From Lachnospiraceae bacterium (GTDB lineage: Bacteria > Bacillota > Clostridia > Lachnospirales > Lachnospiraceae): 64,000 bases of DNA. Of this stretch, positions 1 to 7,435 are shown one piece after another. The position numbers and the translations under genes are program-made. The DNA lies in the NCBI GenBank assembly GCA_017468395.1, contig JAFUIR010000004.1:124001-188000 (forward strand). Direction: 5' to 3'. The stretch's first letter is position 1. Each line of letters opens with the position of its first letter. The notes beneath the pieces are model-generated. The model had not been told where the DNA came from. It did no database searches and worked only from the letters and a program-made list of their open reading frames with translations.

Positions 1-158
1 TATTTAATTCCCATTTTATAAGCGGCTTCCGCTACCACTTCCACAGCCTTGCCGCCCTGCTTATGTCCATAGTTTCTGGGCATGCCTTTAGCCTTTGCCC
101 ATCTGCCGTTTCCATCTAAAATAATCGCAACATGTTGCGGGATTTTCAACTCTTCCAT
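1..158 (-). CDS. uppS: Isoprenyl transferase (undecaprenyl diphosphate synthase), N-terminal part only
   Basis: The gene runs off the left edge, so only about 52 N-terminal residues are present. They contain LDGNGRWAK (D15 to K22), the catalytic Asp and first substrate-binding motif of cis-prenyltransferases, followed by a GH.GG segment. The family makes the C55 lipid carrier for peptidoglycan and teichoic acid synthesis at the inner membrane face. Two in-frame ATGs exist at 164 and 158. I chose 158 because GAGG lies 8 nt upstream of it, whereas the spacing to 164 is too short. The gene follows frr on the same strand with a hairpin between them. Confidence 0.93.
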   Translation of the reverse strand, partial: MEELKIPQHVAIILDGNGRWAKAKGMPRNYGHKQGGKAVEVVAEAAYKMGIK

Positions 159-186
159 ATCCATATCCTCTATAAAAACAGTTCTA

Positions 187-233
187 TAAAAAAACAGTAA
201 AGATTCTCAGGCAGTTTTCCCCCTGCCTGAGAA
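187..233 (-). terminator. Hairpin between frr and uppS (partial terminator or attenuator)
   Basis: An 11-bp perfect stem (204-214 with 223-233, arm TTCTCAGGCAG) follows the frr stop. A run of seven or more T on the minus strand comes about 9 nt later (187-194). The gap between stem and T run makes strong termination uncertain. It may reduce read-through into uppS or protect the frr mRNA end. Confidence 0.5.
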
Positions 234-262
234 CCCCCTCGTTTGCATCATATTCAGACTGA

Positions 263-814
263 TTATACAGTCATAATCTCCTTGGATTTTGCCTCTACAA
301 GTACATCAATTTCTTTCACATACTTGTCAGTCATTTTCTGAAGATTCTCCTCTAACTGCTTAATTTCATCTTCGGAAACATCTTCTTTTGCCAGTTTTTT
401 AAATGCATCGTTTCCGTCACGGCGGATGTTACGAACAGCAACTTTGCCTTCCTCGCCTTTTTTCTTTACGTCTTTTACCAGTTCTTTTCTGCGTTCCTCT
501 GTTACTTCAGGGAAGACCAGACGGATTACACTACCGTCATCGGAAGGTGTAATACCTACATCGGAAGCCATAATCGCTTTTTCGATTGCCTTAATCAGGG
601 ACTTATCCCAAGGTGCAATCTGAATCATTCTGGGCTCGGGAACAGAAACATTTCCCACCTGCTGAATGGGTGTCGGCGTACCATAATAATCTACTCTGAT
701 TTTATCCAAAACATGAGGATTGGCACGTCCTGCACGGATAGTTGCCAAATCTGCCTCCAAATAATCATAGGCCTTTTTCATTTTGTCTTCGTATTGCTGT
801 AATCTTGCGTCCAT
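263..814 (-). CDS. frr: Ribosome recycling factor
   Basis: A 183-residue protein, close to the usual 185. It begins with the family pattern of a helical domain and the RAGRANP segment near residues 27-33 (the conserved AGRA(N/S)P motif), followed by the IQQVGNVSVPEPRMIQIAPWD beta domain. The C-terminal helix returns to domain I. RRF works with EF-G in the cytoplasm to split post-termination ribosomes. The gene sits 21 nt downstream of pyrH on the same strand, the standard bacterial neighbour, and is probably cotranscribed with it. Nothing unusual was seen. Confidence 0.98.
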   Translation of the reverse strand: MDARLQQYEDKMKKAYDYLEADLATIRAGRANPHVLDKIRVDYYGTPTPIQQVGNVSVPEPRMIQIAPWDKSLIKAIEKAIMASDVGITPSDDGSVIRLVFPEVTEERRKELVKDVKKKGEEGKVAVRNIRRDGNDAFKKLAKEDVSEDEIKQLEENLQKMTDKYVKEIDVLVEAKSKEIMTV

Positions 815-835
815 AATTGCGCCTCCTTATTTTCA

Positions 836-1531
836 TTATACGGTTACTTTTGTACCGTTGAAATTGCCGTTCATGGTATTTACAATACTGTTCTCTTCAT
901 TCAATCCGAATACCCACATAGGCATCTTATTATCTCTCGCCAGAATAGATGCTGTCATATCCACAACCTGCAGATTATTTGCAATCACTTCATCTATACT
1001 GATTTCATCGTATTTCACTGCTGCCGGATTCTTTGCCGGGTCATCACTGTAAACACCGTCAATGGATTTTGCCAAAAGGATGACATCTGCATCCACTTCA
1101 ATAGCTCTCAGTACCACTCCTGTGTCAGTTGAGAAATAAGGATGTCCTGTACCGCCTGCAAAAAATACAACCATACCCTTTGCAAAATATTTATTTGCCC
1201 TGTCCTTTGAGAAAAGTTTGGTGAAGGAACCGCACTCAAAAGGTGTCAGTATATTTGTCATCATTCCCACGCTACGGAAAATCTCGGAAACATAAATACA
1301 GTTCATGATGGTGGCCAGCATACCAATCTGGTCTGCTTTTGTACGGTCAATATTTTCGCTGGAGCGTCCTCTCCAGAAATTACCGCCGCCAATCACAATT
1401 CCAACCTGTACGCCATCATCTACAAGCTGTTTAACCTGCAAAGCAACTTTGCGTACTGTTTCCTCATCAAATCCGGTCTTTTTTTCACCGGCCAAAGCCT
1501 CGCCGCTTAATTTTAATAAAATTCTCTGCAT
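836..1531 (-). CDS. pyrH: UMP kinase
   Basis: A 231-residue amino-acid-kinase-fold protein that phosphorylates UMP to UDP. Visible motifs are RILLKLSGEAL at the N-terminus, GGGNFWRG near residue 50 (phosphate binding), GTGHPYFSTDTG near residue 126 (UMP binding) and MTASILARDNKMP near the C-terminus. The length fits the bacterial hexameric PyrH family. It lies 20 nt after a bactofilin gene and 21 nt before frr. The usual rpsB-tsf pair is not upstream; envelope genes take its place. Confidence 0.98.
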   Translation of the reverse strand: MQRILLKLSGEALAGEKKTGFDEETVRKVALQVKQLVDDGVQVGIVIGGGNFWRGRSSENIDRTKADQIGMLATIMNCIYVSEIFRSVGMMTNILTPFECGSFTKLFSKDRANKYFAKGMVVFFAGGTGHPYFSTDTGVVLRAIEVDADVILLAKSIDGVYSDDPAKNPAAVKYDEISIDEVIANNLQVVDMTASILARDNKMPMWVFGLNEENSIVNTMNGNFNGTKVTV

Positions 1532-1551
1532 GTTATCGCCCGCCTGTCAAT

Positions 1552-2373
1552 TTATTTTTTGTTCATTTTGTACTCATCGAAGAAGGATGTAGGACTAACA
1601 TCTGCATAGCACTGTGAGCACATACCTTCAATAACCGCACCGTTGTTAATCTGTACGGATTTGGATTTGATGTTACCCATAACAATTGCGGAAGTATCCA
1701 AAATAACGGGACCTTGCACATCAATGTCACCTTTTACCGCGCCTGCGATTACAGCGCTCTTTGCAGTGATATTTCCGATGATAACGGAACTCTGTCCGAT
1801 TTTTACGGAACCTTCACTTGAGATTTCACCTGTAATTTTTGCATTGTCTGCGTAGATTTCTGCTGCCTTGGAATTACCGCAAATAGTACCTGTGATATTC
1901 AGTTTTCCCAAAATATCCACATTACCGTTGATGGCACCGATTACTTCCAGGGAACCTTCGGAAGCCACATCACCTGTGATGGTCATTCCTGCTGTAATAA
2001 TTGCTGTTTCATCTGATACACTTCTCATCTGTACGTCCATTTTTACCGCCTCTTTTTCCTTATCTTTTTCTATATCCTGTTCCTCTTTTTCAGCCAAAGC
2101 AGCCATAAGGCTTGCTTCCAAATCGTAATCTTCTTGCATCGCAGTTTCCGCTTCCGGTTCTGCTGCCTTCTCCTCTACTTTGGTAATATCCATATCTTCA
2201 GGTACCTGAATGGAATCTAACTTTTCAAGCATGGCATCCAGTTCAAAATCCTCTTCTGCCCCTTCCGCCTCCTTTTCTTCCTGAAGGTCAGCGTCTGCTT
2301 TCAGTTCTTCTTCCGGCATCAGTTCATTTACTGCCTGTGATAAATCGTCCTTTAAATCCGAGAAAAAACCCAT
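1552..2373 (-). CDS. Bactofilin-like polymer-forming protein with long acidic N-terminus
   Basis: A 273-residue protein. Residues 1 to about 120 are highly acidic (many E and D) and probably disordered. Residues from about 123 to 255 hold short repeating units (SEGSLEVIGAINGNVDIL, GEISSEGSVKIGQSSVIIGN, AVIAGAVKGDIDV) typical of the DUF583/bactofilin beta-helix, which self-assembles into cytoskeletal filaments without nucleotide. A basic tail ends in MNKK and a CSQC pair lies near the C-terminus. No membrane segment is visible. It starts 4 nt after a NodB-type polysaccharide deacetylase, so the two are almost certainly cotranscribed. This suggests a scaffold that positions a wall-modifying enzyme, which is inference. 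The acidic extension is longer than in typical bactofilins. Confidence 0.88.
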   Translation of the reverse strand: MGFFSDLKDDLSQAVNELMPEEELKADADLQEEKEAEGAEEDFELDAMLEKLDSIQVPEDMDITKVEEKAAEPEAETAMQEDYDLEASLMAALAEKEEQDIEKDKEKEAVKMDVQMRSVSDETAIITAGMTITGDVASEGSLEVIGAINGNVDILGKLNITGTICGNSKAAEIYADNAKITGEISSEGSVKIGQSSVIIGNITAKSAVIAGAVKGDIDVQGPVILDTSAIVMGNIKSKSVQINNGAVIEGMCSQCYADVSPTSFFDEYKMNKK

Positions 2374-2377
2374 CTCG

Positions 2378-3436
2378 TTACTCCTCCGTTTCTTTCATTG
2401 TAATATGTTGAATCGGCTTTGTACTTTCCGTGATTGGTAAAATCACCGTATTTTCCATTGCCTGAATTTCTTCCAAAAGTTTGGGTAATGCTTCTACCGT
2501 GGCAGGTTTATCCTTTGCATCATGTAAAAGTACCATGGAAGTTTTGTACCTGGCTATATCCCGCATGCAGTTTTCCTTAATTTCCTCTGCATTCAGTTCC
2601 ACCAGCCCCGCATCATTTCCGGATGCATTCCAGTCGTAATACTCAGCGCCCTGCTCCTTTACCCACAATATGAGTTCGTGGATATCCGTGCTGCTGACCG
2701 TATTGGAACTTCCTCCCGGAAATCTGAAATATACGCACTGTACACCTGTTACGTCATATATATGTTGCCGAAGTTTCAAAAAATCCGCTGCAAAGGCTTC
2801 CTGCGATCCGTAGATTTCTTCATACTTATGACTGTATGAATGCATGCCGATGGTATGCCCTTCTTCTACGATACGCCGCATAGCGGCTTTATCCTCTTCT
2901 CCTTCTTTGCCTACCACAAAAAAAGTAGCTTTCACATTATACTGAGCCAAAACGTCCAGTATGGCATTTGTATTAGCACTGGGACCATCGTCAAAGGTAA
3001 GATATACTTTCCTGATGGTATCATCCTGCTCCGGATTGTAAGGTGTGTCCGCAGTTGGCGTTTTTGCCACCAGATTCGTCTGCGCCAGTACCGTTTGCTT
3101 AATATCACCCGTCTGCGCCGCACCTTCCTGCCCTTTGGAATCGGCAGTTTTTTCTGTCTGCAAGTCCTCATTGGTTTGCACATTTTCCTCTGTTCCGGGC
3201 TTTACCGTTACATCTTCATAAGCTTCTTTTTGTCGACTTTGTTCCAAAGCAATCTGCTCTATCTGATAATGCATCTGCTCCAGTTGTTTTTCCAACATTC
3301 CCATACGCACAAACAGAACCACACACATAATAATGGGAACAACAATCACTGTGACCAGCAAAAGAATGATTAGTTTCTTTAACCTATTGACGCGCTTTCG
3401 TCTCGCATCACTGGTAACTTCACTCATTTTTGCCAA
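2378..3436 (-). CDS. Membrane-anchored polysaccharide deacetylase (NodB/CE4 family)
   Basis: A 352-residue protein with a basic N-terminus, one membrane segment at about residues 20-43, a short coiled coil (about 46-75), a low-complexity linker and a C-terminal NodB domain. CE4 motifs are complete: TFDDGPS at 147-153, HSYSH (the H-x3-H metal pair), RFPGGS, YDWNA and LLHDA. The family removes N-acetyl groups from peptidoglycan or chitin-like glycans outside the membrane. The start is TTG at 3436, because AAGGAG lies 5 nt upstream of it, while the first in-frame ATG at 3427 would be 14 nt away. The downstream bactofilin follows after 4 nt. Confidence 0.93.
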   Translation of the reverse strand: MAKMSEVTSDARRKRVNRLKKLIILLLVTVIVVPIIMCVVLFVRMGMLEKQLEQMHYQIEQIALEQSRQKEAYEDVTVKPGTEENVQTNEDLQTEKTADSKGQEGAAQTGDIKQTVLAQTNLVAKTPTADTPYNPEQDDTIRKVYLTFDDGPSANTNAILDVLAQYNVKATFFVVGKEGEEDKAAMRRIVEEGHTIGMHSYSHKYEEIYGSQEAFAADFLKLRQHIYDVTGVQCVYFRFPGGSSNTVSSTDIHELILWVKEQGAEYYDWNASGNDAGLVELNAEEIKENCMRDIARYKTSMVLLHDAKDKPATVEALPKLLEEIQAMENTVILPITESTKPIQHITMKETEE

Positions 3437-3528
3437 TTTTACTCCTTTACATAGTCATAAGTAGTATAACACAAGTACGGCTATTGGAAAAGCAAAAAAT
3501 TCATAAACATAGGTGTTTCCCAAATAAA

Positions 3529-3550
3529 AAAGGCAGCCTAAGCCACCTTT
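3529..3550 (-). terminator. Intrinsic terminator after the small acidic-protein gene
   Basis: A 9-bp stem with two G-U pairs and a 4-nt loop, followed on the minus strand by a TTTTTT run. It abuts the stop codon of the 87-residue gene, so the downstream deacetylase needs its own promoter. Confidence 0.65.
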
Positions 3551-3813
3551 TATCCTTCCACTATTAAATATCTGCCGTCTCCGATGTCAAACACTTCCTC
3601 TGCTTCCAGGATTTCCTCATCCCCGGCGCCATCCATATCGATTCCTTCTTCTTCAAAATACTCCATGATTTCTTCCACGGAATCCACAACCACAGCCATA
3701 CAGTCTTCCAGAAACGCCTCCGCTTCCTCCATGGTCTCTGCCACAGGTTCAGGGAACAACTGTAACTGCTTTTTCAGAAAACATTTCAATACTGCATCAT
3801 CAAATTCATGCAT
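3550..3813 (-). CDS. Small acidic hypothetical protein (87 aa)
   Basis: I do not recognise a family. The protein is 87 residues and strongly acidic, with the runs SVEEIMEYFEEEGIDMDGAG and EEILEAEEVFDIGDGRYLIVEG. It has no membrane segment, no Cys cluster and no nucleic-acid-binding signature. A strong ribosome binding site (AGGAGG, 8 nt before ATG) and a terminator at its 3' end support a real gene. It lies 63 nt after the HAD phosphatase gene and may be the last gene of that transcript. A regulatory or anti-sigma-like adaptor role is possible, but nothing in the sequence shows it. Confidence 0.75.
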   Translation of the reverse strand: MHEFDDAVLKCFLKKQLQLFPEPVAETMEEAEAFLEDCMAVVVDSVEEIMEYFEEEGIDMDGAGDEEILEAEEVFDIGDGRYLIVEG

Positions 3814-3876
3814 AATTCCAACCTCCTCATGTAATGACTCTATGCAAAATGTGTTTCTGTCTTCATCATATGCATT

Positions 3877-4530
3877 CTACAGCACATAGTCAAGTAGCTG
3901 AAGAGGATTTTCTATTATTTCATCCGCATGATTTTCTTCCAGTTCCTTGCGGTCACGAAATCCCCACAGGGCTCCCACTGTAAATGCCCCCGCACTCTTA
4001 CCGGTCTGCATATCGGTACAGGTGTCCCCAAGATATGCAATGTCCTGTGCCGAAAGGCCAAGCTGCTCCAAAATGCAAAACACTCCGGCGGGGCTTGGTT
4101 TACGCTCTACATCCGGCTTTTGACCATGAATTACATCAAAATATCCTTTGCCGAACAAAGTCTCAATGACGTCAATGGTTTCTGCATGGGGCTTGTTGGA
4201 AAGCACCGCTATCTTTATCCCCGCCTCTTTTAAACGGGAAAGCAGGGGGCGTATTCCATCATAGGGTCTTACATTATACATACAGTTTTCTGCAAAAACC
4301 TCCTTGTATACAGCAAAAACCTTATCAAAATTTTCCAGTTTTTCGTCACCCCGGTTTCGCAGACACTTCTCTATCAGCCGCGCTGCACCTTCTCCCACAA
4401 AGTATTTATAATCATCCTTTTCATAGGGTGCATAACCGCACACTGCAATAGCGGCATCTGCACAGTATTTAATGGAATCCAGTGTATCGGTAAGTGTTCC
4501 GTCCAAATCAAATATTACCGCTTTTTTCAT
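3877..4530 (-). CDS. HAD-family hydrolase, phosphoglycolate phosphatase-like
   Basis: A 217-residue HAD subfamily IA phosphatase. Motif I is FDLDGTLTD (nucleophile and acid Asp near residues 8-10), motif II is LSNKPH, a Lys is present in the RKPSP segment, and motif III is YLGDTCTDMQ. A helical cap lies between motif I and II (about 15-80). Members remove phosphate from phosphoglycolate or other small phosphosugars in the cytoplasm; the substrate here is not settled. The start codon overlaps the maf stop by 4 nt (ATGA), so translation is probably coupled. No anomaly was seen. Confidence 0.92.
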   Translation of the reverse strand: MKKAVIFDLDGTLTDTLDSIKYCADAAIAVCGYAPYEKDDYKYFVGEGAARLIEKCLRNRGDEKLENFDKVFAVYKEVFAENCMYNVRPYDGIRPLLSRLKEAGIKIAVLSNKPHAETIDVIETLFGKGYFDVIHGQKPDVERKPSPAGVFCILEQLGLSAQDIAYLGDTCTDMQTGKSAGAFTVGALWGFRDRKELEENHADEIIENPLQLLDYVL

Positions 4531-5117
4531 AATGCCTTTATCTCCCTGCCAAGTCTCGCCAACGGCAGACCCACCACATTGTTGTAATCACCGTTTATTT
4601 TTTCCACCAAAAGAGCGCCCTGTCCCTGAATGCCGTAGGCCCCGGCCTTGTCCATACATTCCGCTTTAGAGCCTTTCTCCTTTGTTCCGATGTACTCCCA
4701 AAGTTGTGCATCGGACTGGGGATAAAATGTTACTTCCGTGCATTCATGGAAGGTTTTTACATTCTCCTTGCCATTTTTTATATAGCATAAAGTCACACCG
4801 GTATACACAAAATGGGTGTTTCCCTGCAGTTTTTTCAGCATGTCAAAAGCATGCTCCTCATTTTCCGGTTTCCCCAAAATCTCCCCATTATAAGACACGA
4901 TGGTGTCTGAACCGATTACCAAAAGTCCTTCCGTTTTTTCCTGCTTGTCAAAAATGTCCCTTGCTTTTAAAAGAGATAATTCTTCCACCACCTTATAGGG
5001 TTCTTTTTCTGTCACTGTTTCCTCTGCGCCGCTGGGAATCACTTCAAAATCCATTCCCAGTTTCCCCAAAAGTTCCCGCCTTCTGGGTGATGCTGATGCA
5101 AGTATCACTCTATTCAT
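4527..5117 (-). CDS. maf: Maf family nucleotide pyrophosphatase
   Basis: A 196-residue protein starting MNRVILASASPRRREL, the P-loop-like SxSPRR motif of Maf enzymes. GSDTIV (about residue 80) and GKAECMDKAGAYGIQG-type segments complete the family pattern. Maf proteins hydrolyse non-canonical nucleoside triphosphates and affect septation. The open frame continues 43 codons upstream, but I set the start at 5117 because the conserved N-terminus begins there. It overlaps the end of ppk1 by 8 nt, a typical coupling, and its own stop overlaps the HAD gene by 4 nt. Confidence 0.95.
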   Translation of the reverse strand: MNRVILASASPRRRELLGKLGMDFEVIPSGAEETVTEKEPYKVVEELSLLKARDIFDKQEKTEGLLVIGSDTIVSYNGEILGKPENEEHAFDMLKKLQGNTHFVYTGVTLCYIKNGKENVKTFHECTEVTFYPQSDAQLWEYIGTKEKGSKAECMDKAGAYGIQGQGALLVEKINGDYNNVVGLPLARLGREIKAL

Positions 5118-7239
5118 GATGCGTCTCCGGGATAAACACTCTCCCGTTTGTCTCCTCTTTCTTTTTTTCTGCCCGCTCCATGGCTTCTGCGCAAAAAGCG
5201 TCCTGCGCACAAAAAGTCTCTTTACCTCTCCGGTCAATCTTTTCATAAGAACCGTCCGGCTGCAATATCTGCGCCTTTAAGGTGTCACGCAGTTGCACAT
5301 CCAAAATGTGCATCAGTTCCTGTTTCAATTCGTCCTCTTCCACAGGGAACAGGATTTCCACGCGGCGCTCCAGATTTCTGGGCATCCAGTCCGCACTGGC
5401 ACAATATATTTCCTCGCTGCAGCCGTTGGCAAAATAGAAAATACGGCTGTGCTCCAGAAAATTGCCCACAATAGACCTTACCGTAATATTCTCGCTGACA
5501 CCGGGAATTCCTACTTTCAGGCAACAGATACCTCTGACAATCAGGTCGATTTTTACCCCTGCTGCCGATGCTTCGTAAAGAGCCACAATAATGTCCCTGT
5601 CGCAAAGAGAATTCATTTTTGCGATAATGCGCCCCTCTTTTCCTGCCAGGGCGTTTTCTTTTTCCCTGCCAATCAGATACAAGAAACGGTCTTTCAGCCA
5701 AAGTGGAGCCAGACTTAATCGGTTCCAGTGCAAAGGCTCCGAATATCCGGAAAGCATGTTAAATACCGCCGTGGCATCCTCACCGATAGCCTCCCTGCAT
5801 GTAAGCAGACCCACATCCGTATACAGTTTTGCCGTAGCATCGTTATAGTTACCGGTTCCAAGATGCACATATCTGCGGATACCGTCTTCTTCCCTTCTTA
5901 CCACCAGTGTAATCTTACTGTGGGTCTTTAATCCCACCAGACCATAGATAACATGACAGCCCGCTTTTTCCAGTTTTCTCGCCCAGATAATGTTATTTTC
6001 CTCATCAAAACGGGCTTTTAATTCTACCAGTACGGATACTTGTTTTCCGTTTTCCGCAGCCTGGGCCAATGCCGCAATGATGGGAGAATTTCCGCTGACA
6101 CGGTACAGCGTCTGCTTGATAGCAAGCACATTTGGATCTGCCGCTGCCTGACGGATAAAATCTACCACAGGGGTAAAACTCTGGTAGGGGTGATGAAGCA
6201 GAATATCGCCCTTTCGGATTTCCTCAAACAAATTACAACCTGCAGGCAATTTAGGTGACTGCTGAGGCACATAGGGCTTATTTTTCAGACGGTCAAAGCC
6301 TTCTATACCATACATCTTCATAAGGAACGTTAAATCAAGGGGACCGTCAATATAATAAATGCCGCTCTCCTCAATGTCCAATTCCTTGCGAAGCAGTTTC
6401 AAAAGGCGCTTATCCATGCCGTTTTCTACTTCCAGACGGATGGCCTCGCCCCACTGCCTTTTACGGATTTGCTTTTCAATTTCTTTCAAAAGGTCTGCTG
6501 CCTCATCTTCTTCGATGGTCAAGTCTGCATTACGCATAATCCGGAAATGATGGGCACACACAATATCATAATTCAGGAACAGTTTGTGAATGTTTCTCTC
6601 AATAATTTCTTCCAGCAAAATAATTTTCTTTTCGCCATCTTCCGTGGGAAGGGGCACAATTCTGGACAAAACGCTGGGAACCTGAACCGTGGCAAATTCC
6701 AACTCTCCTTTTCCGCTTTTCTTTTTCACCAGCGCACCGATGTTCAAAGATTTATTGCGGATTAAGGGAAAGGGTCTGGAAGAATCCACTGCCATAGGGG
6801 TCAGCACCGGATACACATTGCTCTCAAAATACTGGTCTACAAACTTACCTTCTTTTTCCGTCAGAGCCTCATGATTTTTTACGACCACCAGTCCGTTTTG
6901 CTCCAAAAGAGGCAATAAAGAGCGGTTATATGTAGAGTACTGCAAATTCACCAGTTCGTGAATTTCTTTATCCAAAGCAGCCAGTTGCTCCCCGGGCGTC
7001 ATGCCGGCAATATCGCACTTGGTATAGCCTGCATTTACCATATCTTTCAAAGAAGCCACGCGAATCATAAAAAATTCGTCCAGATTGGAGGCTGTAATAC
7101 TCAAAAATTTTAAACGTTCAAACAAAGGGATGCTCTTATCCCTTGCTTCGCTCAAAATACGATGGTCAAAAAGCAGCCAGCTCAGTTCCCGGTTGGTATA
7201 ATATTCAGGATGTTCAAATCCTTTCTTTTTTTCTCCCAT
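5110..7239 (-). CDS. ppk1: Polyphosphate kinase 1
   Basis: A 709-residue enzyme of normal PPK1 length. The N-terminal domain begins with YTNRELSWLLFDHRILSEA; the head domain follows; then two phospholipase-D-like catalytic domains carry KTHSKI and HLGTGNYNDATAK, whose His is the autophosphorylated residue. The enzyme reversibly transfers the ATP gamma-phosphate to a polyphosphate chain, usually at the membrane. It lies downstream of ppx on the same strand, separated by a 145-bp nested inverted repeat, and overlaps maf. A clear AAGGAGAGAA ribosome site precedes the ATG. Confidence 0.97.
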   Translation of the reverse strand: MGEKKKGFEHPEYYTNRELSWLLFDHRILSEARDKSIPLFERLKFLSITASNLDEFFMIRVASLKDMVNAGYTKCDIAGMTPGEQLAALDKEIHELVNLQYSTYNRSLLPLLEQNGLVVVKNHEALTEKEGKFVDQYFESNVYPVLTPMAVDSSRPFPLIRNKSLNIGALVKKKSGKGELEFATVQVPSVLSRIVPLPTEDGEKKIILLEEIIERNIHKLFLNYDIVCAHHFRIMRNADLTIEEDEAADLLKEIEKQIRKRQWGEAIRLEVENGMDKRLLKLLRKELDIEESGIYYIDGPLDLTFLMKMYGIEGFDRLKNKPYVPQQSPKLPAGCNLFEEIRKGDILLHHPYQSFTPVVDFIRQAAADPNVLAIKQTLYRVSGNSPIIAALAQAAENGKQVSVLVELKARFDEENNIIWARKLEKAGCHVIYGLVGLKTHSKITLVVRREEDGIRRYVHLGTGNYNDATAKLYTDVGLLTCREAIGEDATAVFNMLSGYSEPLHWNRLSLAPLWLKDRFLYLIGREKENALAGKEGRIIAKMNSLCDRDIIVALYEASAAGVKIDLIVRGICCLKVGIPGVSENITVRSIVGNFLEHSRIFYFANGCSEEIYCASADWMPRNLERRVEILFPVEEDELKQELMHILDVQLRDTLKAQILQPDGSYEKIDRRGKETFCAQDAFCAEAMERAEKKKEETNGRVFIPETHHE

Positions 7240-7284
7240 CTTTCTCTCCTTTTCCTATGCTTTCTTACGACTGTATAGATTTCC

Positions 7285-7429
7285 CAATTCGCTTATTTGT
7301 GCTTCGGCTACAAGTGACACTGCGCGTTTAGTACTGCTACGCAGTTGACCGAACGAAAGTGTGTTTTGAATGGAATACAAAATAGTCCGTGCAGTGTTAT
7401 TATGACACCGAACACCCATAAGCGAATTG
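7285..7429. repeat. 145-bp nested inverted repeat between ppx and ppk1
   Basis: The ends are a perfect 12-bp inverted repeat, CAATTCGCTTAT at 7285-7296 and its complement at 7418-7429. Further paired blocks lie inside in the correct nested order: GTG(C)TTCGG at 7299-7307 with CCGAACAC at 7408-7415, and ACACTGCGCG at 7317-7326 with CGTGCAGTGT at 7388-7397, which includes one G-T pair. A small alternative hairpin (CTGCG 7320-7324 with CGCAG 7340-7344) is also possible. The outer arm starts 6 nt after the ppx stop. No coding frame fits. It could be a miniature transposable element or a structured mRNA element. Confidence 0.7.
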
Positions 7430-7435
7430 AGAGAT

